Origin: Alphaproteobacteria bacterium
GTDB taxonomy: Bacteria; Pseudomonadota; Alphaproteobacteria; Rhodobacterales; Rhodobacteraceae
DNA: 51,419 nucleotides
NCBI GenBank assembly: GCA_030148665.1
Contig: JASBSZ010000016.1
Location: 1 to 51,419 of the forward strand
Reading direction: 5' to 3'
Shown here: piece after piece, positions 8,053 to 16,733 of the stretch
Position numbering within the stretch: the first letter of the stretch is position 1
Layout of the letters: each line of letters starts with the position of its first letter
Notes under the pieces: generated by a model
Seen by the model: the letters and a program-made list of their open reading frames with translations, nothing else
Told to the model about the DNA's origin: nothing
The model's database searches: none
Made by a program: the position numbers and the translations under genes

Positions 8053-9270
8053 TCAGCCATCTTTGCGATCATCCCCGTCGCCCGGCACCAGCGTGATGTC
8101 GCCCGCCCGTTCCAGCCGTCGGATCGCGGCGATGACGGCGGTCATCGCGGCATCGGCCTCGCGCGGGTCGATCGCCGGGCGTTCCGCCATTTCCTCGCGG
8201 ATCTGCTCGGCCAGCCTTTTCGATATGTTGCCCAGCAGGTAATCGGCGGCGGCGCGATCCCCCGCGCCCGAGGCGCCGGCCAGGGCGGTGACCAGCCGGG
8301 CATTGTCGGTTGCGCGCACGATCCTGGGAATGTCGGCAGCCTGCACACGCGCGGGAATGTCGGCAAAGGTGAACATTGCGCGCCGCAGCCGGGTGGCCAT
8401 CTCGGCGTCGCTGCCTTCGATTCGCTCCAGCAGGGCATCGCGCTGGGTGCCTGGTGCAAAGTTCAGGATTTCCGCGACCCGCTCAAGCGGCTGGCCGGGC
8501 AGGGCGCCCGTCTGGCGGCGTGCCTGCAAGATCCCGGCCAGGGCGCGGCCGACCGTGTCGAGCACCTCATGCGAAACCGGGCCCATGGTGGCAGCGGCCA
8601 CGACCAGGGCATCGGCGTCCTCGGGCGGCATCTGCGCCAGCAGCTCGGCCGCCCGCGTGGGTTCAAGGCGTGACAGCACCAGCGCGCGCACCTGCAACCC
8701 CTGATCGGCCAGGACCCTGGCAAGGCAGGGTACGTCCGCGGCGGCGATTTCCTGCCAGGCGGCCTGGCCATTGCCGCCCTTGCCCTGCAGCAGCGCATCC
8801 GCCCCGGCCGGGAGGTCGTCTGCGAATTGTGCGAGGGCGTCCTCGATATCCGAGGGAAAACGCAGCGCCGGTTGTGAAATGTGAGCGAGAAATTCCTCGA
8901 CCACGGCCAGGGTCGCCCGGGCGTCGAGCCGCCCGATCAACGTCATCTCGTGCAGCAGGCGCGCGGCGGCCGCCGGTGACAGCCGGTCGAGCGGCAGGGC
9001 GCTGTCCACCCCCTTGAGCAGGCGAATGATGACGGCCGCCTTGCGCACAGGCGGCAGGGCGACGACATTGCCGTCAAGGGCCGGATCGTGAGTCGCGGCG
9101 ATCGCGCGTTCGACGATATCCAGCCGGCCGCCATCCCGCCTGTGCGCCGCAACGGCAGGTGGCGCCGATGCCCAGGGCAATGGCTGCCCTGATGTCTGTC
9201 CCGCGCCGGGGGCCGGCAGGTCGCCCCCGTCGGAAATCGTTATCCGCCCCTCTGCACCACCACTGGCCAT
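8053..9270 (-). CDS. Divergent FliG-like protein (orphan)
   Basis: A 405-residue protein with FliG layout. The N-domain-like stretch VRKAAVIIRLLKG is at about 75-87. A middle domain lies at about 180-245, where the usual EHPQ motif reads DQGLQ. A C-terminal half is strongly reminiscent of FliG: ERVAEILNFAPG near 263, IPRIVRATDNARLVTALAGA near 314-333, and LLGNISKRLAEQIREEM near 345-361. FliG normally links the flagellar MS ring to the stator and switches rotation. A Pro/Ala/Gly-rich N-terminal extension of about 70 residues is unusual. No other flagellar gene is nearby and EHPQ is not kept, so a role in a motor is uncertain. It could belong to a diverged flagellar system encoded elsewhere or have a new role. 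Confidence 0.7.
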   Translation of the reverse strand: MASGGAEGRITISDGGDLPAPGAGQTSGQPLPWASAPPAVAAHRRDGGRLDIVERAIAATHDPALDGNVVALPPVRKAAVIIRLLKGVDSALPLDRLSPAAAARLLHEMTLIGRLDARATLAVVEEFLAHISQPALRFPSDIEDALAQFADDLPAGADALLQGKGGNGQAAWQEIAAADVPCLARVLADQGLQVRALVLSRLEPTRAAELLAQMPPEDADALVVAAATMGPVSHEVLDTVGRALAGILQARRQTGALPGQPLERVAEILNFAPGTQRDALLERIEGSDAEMATRLRRAMFTFADIPARVQAADIPRIVRATDNARLVTALAGASGAGDRAAADYLLGNISKRLAEQIREEMAERPAIDPREADAAMTAVIAAIRRLERAGDITLVPGDGDDRKDG

Positions 9271-9351
9271 TCGCGCACCCCTTCGAGCAACGCCCCCGCA
9301 GGACAGGCTAGGCAGGATTCCCTAATATTCCCTTTCCCCGCCACAACGGCG

Positions 9352-9380
9352 TTGCAGCCTGGTCGGCTTGGTGCCAGATT
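9352..9380 (+). promoter_or_regulatory. Candidate promoter of the pxp operon, implying a near-leaderless mRNA
   Basis: TTGCAG and CAGATT with a 17-base spacer end only six bases before the pxpB ATG. No Shine-Dalgarno sequence is visible before that ATG. If this promoter is real, transcription would begin at or next to the start codon. Confidence 0.3.
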
Positions 9381-9386
9381 GCCGGC

Positions 9387-10139
9387 ATGAGTAGCGCCTT
9401 CAGCAGCACGGCTTTCGGGCCGCCCGTCATCCGCCTGGCGGGCGACATGGGTGTGCTGGTGGAATTCGGCGACCGCTATCACCCCAGCATCAACGCCGCG
9501 GTCCTGGCCTTTGATGCCGCATTCGAGGGGCGCCGCCCGGCCGCGGTCATCGAAACCGTGCCGACCTTTCGTTCCTTTCTGATCAGGTTCGATCCGCTCG
9601 CCCTGCCGTTCGATACGCTTCATCAGTTGCTTGCGGAAATGCTCGAATCCCGGAACTGGTACGATTCCGGCCCGCCCGAGCGGCGCAGGAAATGGGTGAT
9701 CCCGGCGGTTTACGGCGGTATTCGCGGCCCCGACCTGGCCGAGGTCGCCGACCTGATGGGCCTGCGCGAGGATCAGGTCATCGACGGCCATGCGGCCACG
9801 TCGTTCACGGTTGCCATGCTGGGGTTCTCGCCCGGGCTGGCCTATCTGGGGCAGTTGCCCGAGATCTGGGACTTTCCCCGCCGCACGACCCTGAACCCCG
9901 AGGTTCCCGCCGGTGCGGTTCTGGTGGCGGTGCGTCAGACGGTTCTGCCCTCGACCCCGATCCCGACCGGCTGGCGTCAGATCGCGCGCACGCCTTTTCG
10001 CAGCTTCAACCCGCGCAGCGATACGCCTTTCCTGCTGCAACCCGGCGATCAGCTGCGTTTCGAGCCCGTGGACGAGGCCGCCTATGCCGCCTACAGCGCC
10101 TATGACATGGATGCGCTCCTGCACGAGGAGGGGGCATGA
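9387..10139 (+). CDS. pxpB: 5-oxoprolinase subunit PxpB (KipI/allophanate hydrolase subunit 1 family)
   Basis: 250 residues. PxpB and PxpC form part of the ATP-dependent prokaryotic 5-oxoprolinase, which with PxpA opens 5-oxoproline (pyroglutamate) to glutamate. The diagnostic segment GFSPGLAYLGQLP lies near residues 147-159, and PTGWRQIARTPFRSFNP near the end. Its stop overlaps the pxpC start by four bases. The start has no clear ribosome-binding site, which fits the near-leaderless promoter noted just upstream. KipI-type Bacillus proteins instead affect a sporulation kinase, but the three-gene neighbourhood supports the enzyme role. Confidence 0.92.
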   Translation: MSSAFSSTAFGPPVIRLAGDMGVLVEFGDRYHPSINAAVLAFDAAFEGRRPAAVIETVPTFRSFLIRFDPLALPFDTLHQLLAEMLESRNWYDSGPPERRRKWVIPAVYGGIRGPDLAEVADLMGLREDQVIDGHAATSFTVAMLGFSPGLAYLGQLPEIWDFPRRTTLNPEVPAGAVLVAVRQTVLPSTPIPTGWRQIARTPFRSFNPRSDTPFLLQPGDQLRFEPVDEAAYAAYSAYDMDALLHEEGA

Positions 10140-11164
10140 GCGCGCAAGGGTCCGGGCTGGAAATCCTGTCGATCGCCCCGACCGCCACGATCCAGGATCG
10201 CGGCCGCGTGGGATTGCTGCGCTATGGCGTGACCAGCTCGGGCGCGATGGACGACCACGCGCTGGCCGAGGGGCAGGCCCTGCTGGGCAACGGGCGCGAT
10301 GATGCGGCGCTGGAATTTGCCGGCGCGGGCGGGCGGTTCAGGGCGCATGGCACGCTGTGGCTGGCGTGTTCGGGTGCCGAAATGGCCTTGCGCGTCAACG
10401 GTACGCCGCAACGCTGGCGGCAGTCGTTTCGGCTGGATGGCGGCGATATCGTGGAAATCGGTGCCGTGCATGAAGGGGTTTACGGCTATCTCCACGTCAA
10501 GGGCGGTTTCCAGACCGAGATGGTGCTTGGCTCGCGCTCGACCCATCAGCGCGCGGGGCTGGGGCATCGGCCGGCTGCGGGGCAGCTGCTGCCGGTCCTG
10601 CCGCAGCCTGCCGACATGACGCCCCTCGGCCTGCCGCGTTCCGACCATTTCGATCGTCGCGAACTGCGCCTGTTGTGGGGGCCGCAATCCGATGTCTTTC
10701 CCCGCGCCGAGCGCGCGCGCCTGCTGACGGCCGAGATCACCGTCTCGCCCCGGCGCGACCGGATGGGCATGCGCATCGAGCTGGATTCTGGCCCGATCCA
10801 TGCCGAGCGCGGGCTGACCATTGCCTCGGACGCGATCAACCCCGGCGATATCCAGGTTGCCGGCGATGGCACGCCCACGGTGCTGCTGGCCGATCGGGGA
10901 TCCAGCGGCGGTTATGCGCGAATCGCCACCTTGGCCAGTGCCGACATGGCGGCGCTGGCGCAGATTCCCGCAGGCGGCGTGTTCCGTTTTCGCCTGGTCA
11001 GCCGCGATCAGGCGGTCGAGGCGCTGGCGCGTCACCGCCGGGCGCTCGATTCCCTTGCGTCAAAGGCCACCCCCGTGACCCGAGACCCACGAGACATGGA
11101 CGATCTGCTGTCGTACAATCTGATCAGCGGCGTAACCGATGGAGATGACCTTGACCTCGATTGA
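10136..11164 (+). CDS. pxpC: 5-oxoprolinase subunit PxpC (biotin-dependent carboxyltransferase family)
   Basis: 342 residues of the KipA/allophanate hydrolase subunit 2 family, the partner of PxpB in 5-oxoprolinase. Early signatures are IQDRGRVGLLRYGVTSSGAM and LEFAGAGG; GYLHVKGGFQTEMVLGSRST and a DRMGMRIEL segment follow. The length is normal for a separate subunit. It overlaps pxpB (ATGA), and its 3' end overlaps the start of pxpA by about 26 bases, suggesting coupled translation of all three subunits. Confidence 0.93.
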   Translation: MSAQGSGLEILSIAPTATIQDRGRVGLLRYGVTSSGAMDDHALAEGQALLGNGRDDAALEFAGAGGRFRAHGTLWLACSGAEMALRVNGTPQRWRQSFRLDGGDIVEIGAVHEGVYGYLHVKGGFQTEMVLGSRSTHQRAGLGHRPAAGQLLPVLPQPADMTPLGLPRSDHFDRRELRLLWGPQSDVFPRAERARLLTAEITVSPRRDRMGMRIELDSGPIHAERGLTIASDAINPGDIQVAGDGTPTVLLADRGSSGGYARIATLASADMAALAQIPAGGVFRFRLVSRDQAVEALARHRRALDSLASKATPVTRDPRDMDDLLSYNLISGVTDGDDLDLD

Positions 11165-11918
11165 TCTGAATGCCGACCTCGGTGAAAGCTATGGCCCCTG
11201 GCGCATGGGCAATGACGATGCGATGCTGGATATCGTGACCTCGGCCAATGTCGCCTGCGGCTTTCATGCGGGCGATCCGGCCGAGATGGTGCGCATCACC
11301 CGCCTGTGCCGCGACAAGGGCGTGGGCATCGGCGCGCATCCCGGTTTCGACGATCTGCACGGCTTCGGCCGTCGGCGGATCACGGGCAACACGGCGGGCG
11401 AGCTGGCCGCGATGATCATCTACCAGATCGGCGCGCTTCAGGGCATCGCCGCCGCCGAGGGCAGCCATCTGCGGCATGTCAAGATGCACGGCGCGCTGTC
11501 GAACATGTGCATGACCGATGGCTGGATGGCCGGCGTTTTCGCCCGCGCCGTGCGGCAGTTGTCACAGGATCTGGTGATCATGGCGGTTGCCGAAACCGAA
11601 ATCCAGCGCGCGGCCGAATCGGTCGGCGGCCCCTATGTGTGCGAGGTCTTTGCCGATCGCGCCTATAACGACGACGCGACGCTGGTTTCCCGGCACGAGC
11701 CGGGCGCGGTCATCCACGACCCCGGCGTGGCCGCAGACAATGTTCTGCGCATGGTCGAGGAACAGGCGATCACCTCGGTCAACGGGGTCAGGGTGCCCGT
11801 CCGGCCCCAGACCGTCTGTGTGCATGGCGACAACCCGGATGCCGTGCAACTGGCCGAAACCGTGCGTACCCGGCTGGAAAACGCGGGGATCAAGGTCGCC
11901 GCCTTTGCCGGCCCCTGA
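11139..11918 (+). CDS. pxpA: 5-oxoprolinase subunit PxpA (LamB/YcsF family)
   Basis: 259 residues beginning with the family hallmark DLNADLGESYGPW. Other hallmarks are SANVACGFHAGDP, GVGIGAHPGFDD and VKMHGALSNM. PxpA supplies the catalytic half of the PxpABC 5-oxoprolinase. Two in-frame ATGs lie six bases apart (11139 and 11145); neither has an ideal ribosome-binding site and either may be used. It sits inside the pxpC end, and the dipeptidase gene follows 55 bases later on the same strand. Confidence 0.94.
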   Translation: MEMTLTSIDLNADLGESYGPWRMGNDDAMLDIVTSANVACGFHAGDPAEMVRITRLCRDKGVGIGAHPGFDDLHGFGRRRITGNTAGELAAMIIYQIGALQGIAAAEGSHLRHVKMHGALSNMCMTDGWMAGVFARAVRQLSQDLVIMAVAETEIQRAAESVGGPYVCEVFADRAYNDDATLVSRHEPGAVIHDPGVAADNVLRMVEEQAITSVNGVRVPVRPQTVCVHGDNPDAVQLAETVRTRLENAGIKVAAFAGP

Positions 11919-11973
11919 GCCCGATGCGGGATTTCGCGCGACATGAAAGGCCCCCGATGATGAAGGATCCGGC

Positions 11974-13035
11974 ATGACCGATACCCTGACACCGCCGATT
12001 CTGGACGGGCACAACGACGTTCTGCTGAAACTGATGTCCCATGCCCGCGGCCGCGAGGCCGGCGATTTCATCGGTGGTTGCGAGGGGCATGTGGACCTGC
12101 CGCGCGCCCGCAAGGGGGGTTTTGGCGGCGGATTCTTTGCCATCTATGTCCCATCGCCCGACGATGGCACCGATCATGTCAGGGCGATGAGCGGCGCGCG
12201 CTATAACCTGCCGCTGCCCGCCCGGATCGGCCAGGACGAGGCGTTGCGCGTGGTCATGCGGCAGGCATCCATTCTGGTCGCGCTGGAACGCGAATGCGCG
12301 CTCGAGATCTGCACCACGGCGGGTCAGATCCGTTCATGCCTGAACGAGGGCCGCATGGCGGCGGTGATGCACATGGAAGGGGCCGAGGCCATCGACGCCG
12401 AATTCGATGCGCTGGAAATCCTGTATCGCGCCGGGCTGCGTTCGCTCGGGCCGGTCTGGAGCCGGCCGACGATATTCGGTCACGGGGTGCCGTTCCGCTA
12501 TCCTTCGGGGCCGGATGTCGGCGCCGGGCTGAGCGGCGCCGGCAAGGATCTGGTGCGCCAGTGCAACCGCATGGGCATCATGATCGACCTTTCGCATCTG
12601 AACGAGGCCGGGTTTCGCGATGTCGCGGCGATTTCCGACGCGCCTCTGGTGGCGACCCACTCCAATGCTCATGCCATCTGCCCCAATGCGCGCAACCTGA
12701 CCGACTGGCAGCTGGACGCGATTGCCGACAGCGACGGCATGGTGGGAATCAATTTCGCCACCGCGTTCCTGCGCCCCGACGGGCAGATGCGCGCCGATAC
12801 CCCCGTGGATGTGATATTGCGCCATCTCGACCACCTGATCGGGCGACTCGGCGAGGATCGCGTCGGGTTCGGCTCGGATTTCGATGGGGCGATGATCCCG
12901 GAATCGATTGGTGACGTCGCCGGCCTGCCTGCGTTGCGTGCGGCCCTGATCGACCATGGCATCGATCGTGCGCTGATGAAAAAATTGTGTCACGACAATT
13001 GGCTGCGGGTACTGGAAGTGACCTGGGGCAACTGA
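11974..13035 (+). CDS. Membrane dipeptidase (peptidase family M19)
   Basis: 353 residues of the renal-dipeptidase family, zinc enzymes that split L,L- and L,D-dipeptides, including Cys-Gly in animals. Metal-site features are visible: H13-x-D15 in DGHNDVLLKL, the bridging Glu in MHMEGAEAID (about 134), His in VATHSNAH (about 228), and Asp in FGSDFDGAM near the end. No signal peptide is seen, so it should act in the cytoplasm, which fits its place just upstream of a peptide importer. Position and strand suggest cotranscription with pxpBCA. Confidence 0.93.
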   Translation: MTDTLTPPILDGHNDVLLKLMSHARGREAGDFIGGCEGHVDLPRARKGGFGGGFFAIYVPSPDDGTDHVRAMSGARYNLPLPARIGQDEALRVVMRQASILVALERECALEICTTAGQIRSCLNEGRMAAVMHMEGAEAIDAEFDALEILYRAGLRSLGPVWSRPTIFGHGVPFRYPSGPDVGAGLSGAGKDLVRQCNRMGIMIDLSHLNEAGFRDVAAISDAPLVATHSNAHAICPNARNLTDWQLDAIADSDGMVGINFATAFLRPDGQMRADTPVDVILRHLDHLIGRLGEDRVGFGSDFDGAMIPESIGDVAGLPALRAALIDHGIDRALMKKLCHDNWLRVLEVTWGN

Positions 13036-13064
13036 TTCCGTCGGGGAAAAGACCGGTAAAGATG

Positions 13065-13107
13065 TTGACTGACCGGCCGAAAGCGACCCTAATTGAATCA
13101 TTCGATT
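13065..13107 (+). promoter_or_regulatory. Candidate promoter and 17-bp palindromic operator before the peptide importer
   Basis: TTGACT at 13065-13070 is followed after 17 bases by CCTAAT. Overlapping the -10 position, AATTGAATCATTCGATT (13091-13107) is a near-perfect dyad around a central C. A site there could block RNA polymerase. The element lies in the 102-bp gap between the dipeptidase and the binding-protein gene. Confidence 0.4.
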
Positions 13108-13137
13108 TCCATACAACTGACAACCGGGAGGAAAATA

Positions 13138-14739
13138 ATGTCTCTGTTACGCCATTCCCTGCTCGCGGCGGGGCTTGCGGTGATGACCGGCCTTGGTGCC
13201 GTGCCATCCGGGGCGGCTACGCCCGACAACATGCTGGTGATCGCCAACCGCATCGACGACATCACCACCCTGGATCCGGCCCAGTCATTCGAATTCGCCG
13301 GCGGCGATGTCAGCCGCAACATCTATTCAAAGCTGGTCAATTTCGATCCCCTCAACCTGGACAAGGGCTATGGCCCCGACCTGGCCGAAAGCTGGACCGT
13401 TTCGGATGATGGCAAGACCATCACCTTCAAGATGCGCCCGGGGGTCAAGTTCGCCTCGGGCAACCCGGTCACGGCGAAGGACGCCGAATACAGCCTGCGC
13501 CGGGCGGTGCTGCTGAAAAAGACGCCCAGCTTCATCCTGACCCAGTTCGGTTTCAGCCCCGACAATGTGGACAAGACCATCGTCGCGGTCGATGACATGA
13601 CGCTGAAGATCACCACCGACAAGCGTTATGCCACATCCTTTGTGCTGAACAGCCTGACCGCCACCATCGGCGGCATCGTGGACAGCAAGCTGGTCAGGTC
13701 GCACGAGGTCAACGGCGACATGGGCAATGAATGGCTGCGCACCCACACGGCGGGATCGGGGCCATATGTGCTGGGCAGCTGGAAGCCCAATGAATCGATC
13801 ACCCTGGTGGCCAACCCGAACTACTATGGCGGCGCGCCGGCGATGAAAAAGGTCGTGGTCCGCCATATCCAGGAAAGCTCGACCCAGCGGCTGCTGCTGG
13901 AGCGTGGCGATATCGACATCGCCCGCAACCTGAACCCCGAGGATATCGCGGGTATTTCGAAAAACCCCGACCTGGCCGTGGATTCCGAGCTGCGCGGGCG
14001 GATCATGTACATCGCCTTCAATCAGAAGAACAAGATCCTGGCCAATCCGAAGGTCCGGCTGGCCCTGAAATATCTGATCGATTACAAGGGGATGCAGGAC
14101 AGCTTTCTGAAAGGGCAATATGTGATCCACCAGGCGTTCCTGCCGGTGACATTCCTTGGCGCCATCGACGACAAGCCCTATTCCCTGAACATCGAAAAGG
14201 CGAAAAAGCTGCTGGCCGAGGCGGGGTATCCCGATGGTTTCGAGGTGGGCATGATCGTGCGCGATGCACAGGAACGGCTGGAAATGGCCCAGTCGATCCA
14301 GAACACCTTTGCCAAGGCGGGCATCAAGGTCAAGCTGACCGTCGGCACCGGCAAGCAGATCCTGGGCATCTATCGTGCGCGCAAGCATGACATCTATCTG
14401 GGCGCCTGGGGGCCGGATTACCCGGATCCGAACACCAATGCCTCGACCTTTGCCATGAACCCGGACAACCGCGACGAGGCGGGCCTGACCGGCATCCTGG
14501 CCTGGCGCAATGCCTGGGACATCCCCGAGATGACACGCGAAACCGTGGCTGCGATGGTCGAACCCGACCGGGCCAAGCGCGCGCAGATGTACGAAAAGAT
14601 CCAGCGCGAGCATCAGAAGGTTTCGCCCTTTGCCATCATGTTCCAGAAGATCGAGCAGACCGGACGGTCGAAAAAGGTCAGGAATCTCAGCCTGGGCGGG
14701 GCCATTACCGCCGTTTCCTACTGGGTCGTGACGAAATAG
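13138..14739 (+). CDS. Peptide ABC transporter substrate-binding protein (family 5, DppA/OppA-like)
   Basis: 533 residues from the chosen start, which has a strong GGGAGGA ribosome-binding site 6 bases upstream. A signal peptide (MSLLRHSLLAAGLAVMTGLG, cleavage probably after SGA near residue 26) sends it to the periplasm. Family-5 features include LVIANRIDDITTLDPAQSFE, LAESWTVSDDGKTITFKMRPG and a C-terminal GAWGPDYPDPN region. It would deliver small peptides or similar solutes to the permeases that follow directly. The substrate is not proven; the neighbouring dipeptidase and 5-oxoprolinase suggest di- or pyroglutamyl peptides. Confidence 0.92.
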   Translation: MSLLRHSLLAAGLAVMTGLGAVPSGAATPDNMLVIANRIDDITTLDPAQSFEFAGGDVSRNIYSKLVNFDPLNLDKGYGPDLAESWTVSDDGKTITFKMRPGVKFASGNPVTAKDAEYSLRRAVLLKKTPSFILTQFGFSPDNVDKTIVAVDDMTLKITTDKRYATSFVLNSLTATIGGIVDSKLVRSHEVNGDMGNEWLRTHTAGSGPYVLGSWKPNESITLVANPNYYGGAPAMKKVVVRHIQESSTQRLLLERGDIDIARNLNPEDIAGISKNPDLAVDSELRGRIMYIAFNQKNKILANPKVRLALKYLIDYKGMQDSFLKGQYVIHQAFLPVTFLGAIDDKPYSLNIEKAKKLLAEAGYPDGFEVGMIVRDAQERLEMAQSIQNTFAKAGIKVKLTVGTGKQILGIYRARKHDIYLGAWGPDYPDPNTNASTFAMNPDNRDEAGLTGILAWRNAWDIPEMTRETVAAMVEPDRAKRAQMYEKIQREHQKVSPFAIMFQKIEQTGRSKKVRNLSLGGAITAVSYWVVTK

Positions 14740-15798
14740 ATGACCGCGGAAACGAATACCCGGAAAGGGCGGCGCAGGTCGCCCTTTCTGTCTGTCGCCG
14801 CGGCAACGGCCAGCACGGCGACGACCGTTGCCGTGACCATGCTGGGGCTGTTGTTCGTGACCTTCGTGATCGGGCGCGTCATGCCGGTGGATCCGGTCCT
14901 GTCGATCGTCGGCGAACGCGCCAGCAAGGAGGTCTATGACGCGGCCTATCGTGCGCTGGGGCTGGACAAGCCGATCATCGTGCAGTTCTTCTATTATCTG
15001 CGCGATGTGGTGCAGGGCGATTTCGGCCAGTCGCTGCGCACCGGCTTTCCGGTGTCCGACGACATCAGGCGCGTCTTTCCCGCAACCATGGAACTGGCCA
15101 CGCTGGGCACGTTTCTGGGTGTGGTTCTGGGAGTCCCGCTGGGGGTGATCGCCGCGGTCAAGCGGGGCTCGTGGATCGACCAGATCGCGCGTGTGGTCGC
15201 GCTGGTGGGCTATTCCATGCCGGTTTTCTGGCTGGGGCTGGTCGGTCTGCTGATCTTTTACGGCATCCTCGGCTGGGTAGCCGGGCCGGGGCGGCTGGAC
15301 ATATTCTTTGAGGATATCGTACCCCAGCGCACCGGCATGATCCTGCTGGATTCCGCCCTTGCCGGCAATTGGGAGGTCTTTCGCAACGCGTTCGCCCATA
15401 TCATCCTGCCGGCATCATTGCTGGGTTATTACTCGCTGGCCTATATCAGCCGGATGACGCGCTCGTTCATGCTGGAACAGCTGAACGCCGAATATGTGAT
15501 CACGGCACGGGTCAAGGGCCTGTCGGAACGCGCGGTCATCTGGAAACACGCCTTCGGCAACATCAGGGTACAGCTGATCACCGTGATCGCGCTGTCCTAT
15601 GCCGGCCTGCTGGAGGGCTCGGTCCTGACGGAAATCATCTTTTCGTGGCCGGGGATCGGATCCTACATCACGACATCGCTGCTGTCGGCCGACATGAACG
15701 CGGTGATGGGTGGAACGGTGGTCGTGGGGCTGGTCTTTGTGCTGCTGAACATATTTGCCGATCTGTTGTACAAGTTTCTGGACCCGAGGGCACAATGA
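14740..15798 (+). CDS. Peptide ABC transporter permease (DppB-like)
   Basis: A 352-residue inner-membrane permease starting on the base after the binding-protein stop codon. A first membrane segment (about 25-47) leads to the DppB-type motif ALGLDKPIIVQFFYYL, and GDFGQSLRTGFPV follows. The permease core has about five further helices and the EAA-loop signature ITARVKGLSERAVIWKHAF. The C-terminal helices end in [16 protein letters not shown], typical of DppB. It pairs with the DppC-like permease to form the channel. Confidence 0.93.
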   Translation: MTAETNTRKGRRRSPFLSVAAATASTATTVAVTMLGLLFVTFVIGRVMPVDPVLSIVGERASKEVYDAAYRALGLDKPIIVQFFYYLRDVVQGDFGQSLRTGFPVSDDIRRVFPATMELATLGTFLGVVLGVPLGVIAAVKRGSWIDQIARVVALVGYSMPVFWLGLVGLLIFYGILGWVAGPGRLDIFFEDIVPQRTGMILLDSALAGNWEVFRNAFAHIILPASLLGYYSLAYISRMTRSFMLEQLNAEYVITARVKGLSERAVIWKHAFGNIRVQLITVIALSYAGLLEGSVLTEIIFSWPGIGSYITTSLLSADMNAVMGGTVVVGLVFVLLNIFADLLYKFLDPRAQ

Positions 15799-16733
15799 GC
15801 ATTTCCGATCCCGAACAGCCGAACGTTTCGCAGAGCTGGCGCGACTGGCTGCTGACCGACACGCCGACCTCGCGCCGGCATGCGCGCATCGCCGCGCTCT
15901 ATCAGGGCTGGCTGTCCTTCAGGGGCAACCACATGGCCATGTTCGGGCTGTTCATCCTGCTGGCCCTGGTGCTGATCGCGGCGCTGGCGCCGTGGATCGC
16001 CCCGCATGACCCCTTTGCGCAGGATCTGGCGACACGGCTGAAACCGCCCGGCACGCCGGGCTATCTGCTGGGCAGCGACGGGCTGGGGCGCGACATCCTC
16101 AGCCGCATGATCTGGGGCGCAAGGATCACCCTGTATATCGTGGCGCTGGTGGCGCTGGTCGCCCCCATTGCCGGGCTGTTCGTGGGGACGGTCGCGGGCT
16201 ATGCCGGCGGCTGGACCGACCGCGTCCTGATGCGCATCACCGACATCTTTCTTGCCTTTCCGCGCCTGGTTCTGGCGCTGGCATTCGTCGCCGCGCTGGG
16301 CGCGGGGATCGAGAACGCGGTTCTGGCCATCAGCCTGACCGCTTGGCCGCCCTATGCCCGCATCGCGCGGGCCGAGACGCTGACGATCCGCAATTCCGAC
16401 TATATCCACGCGGTGCGCCTGCAGGGCGCGGGGCCACTGAGGATCATCACCCGGCATATCTGGCCGCTGTGCATCTCGTCGCTGGTCGTGCGGGTGACGC
16501 TGGACATGGCGGGCATCATCCTGGCCGCTGCCGGGCTGGGCTTTCTGGGGCTTGGCGCGCAGCCGCCCACGCCCGAGTGGGGGGCCATGATTTCCGAAGG
16601 GCGCAAGTTCATCCTCGATTTCTGGTGGGTTGCCACCATGCCGGGGCTGGCCATCTTTACCGTGTCGCTGGCCTTCAACCTGCTGGGTGACGGGCTGCGC
16701 GACGTGCTGGATCCCAAGGAGGGATCGCAATGA
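15795..16733 (+). CDS. Peptide ABC transporter permease (DppC-like)
   Basis: 312 residues. The start ATG overlaps the stop of the preceding permease (ATGA). The cytoplasmic N-terminus includes [15 protein letters not shown], the usual DppC entry to the first helix. [17 protein letters not shown] and [21 protein letters not shown] are characteristic of the family. The EAA loop appears as [20 protein letters not shown]. It ends in [14 protein letters not shown], a standard DppC C-terminus. It forms the channel with the DppB-like subunit. Confidence 0.94.
   Translation: MSISDPEQPNVSQSWRDWLLTDTPTSRRHARIAALYQGWLSFRGNHMAMFGLFILLALVLIAALAPWIAPHDPFAQDLATRLKPPGTPGYLLGSDGLGRDILSRMIWGARITLYIVALVALVAPIAGLFVGTVAGYAGGWTDRVLMRITDIFLAFPRLVLALAFVAALGAGIENAVLAISLTAWPPYARIARAETLTIRNSDYIHAVRLQGAGPLRIITRHIWPLCISSLVVRVTLDMAGIILAAAGLGFLGLGAQPPTPEWGAMISEGRKFILDFWWVATMPGLAIFTVSLAFNLLGDGLRDVLDPKEGSQ

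Noticed and set aside
8053..9270. Start of a flagellar gene cluster
   Set aside because: Neighbours on both sides are metabolic; no other fli, flg, flh or mot gene is seen.
13327..15399. Very long open frame (690 codons) on the minus strand
   Set aside because: It is antisense to the binding-protein and permease genes, which have clear family motifs, signal peptide and ribosome-binding site. High GC makes long empty frames common on the opposite strand.
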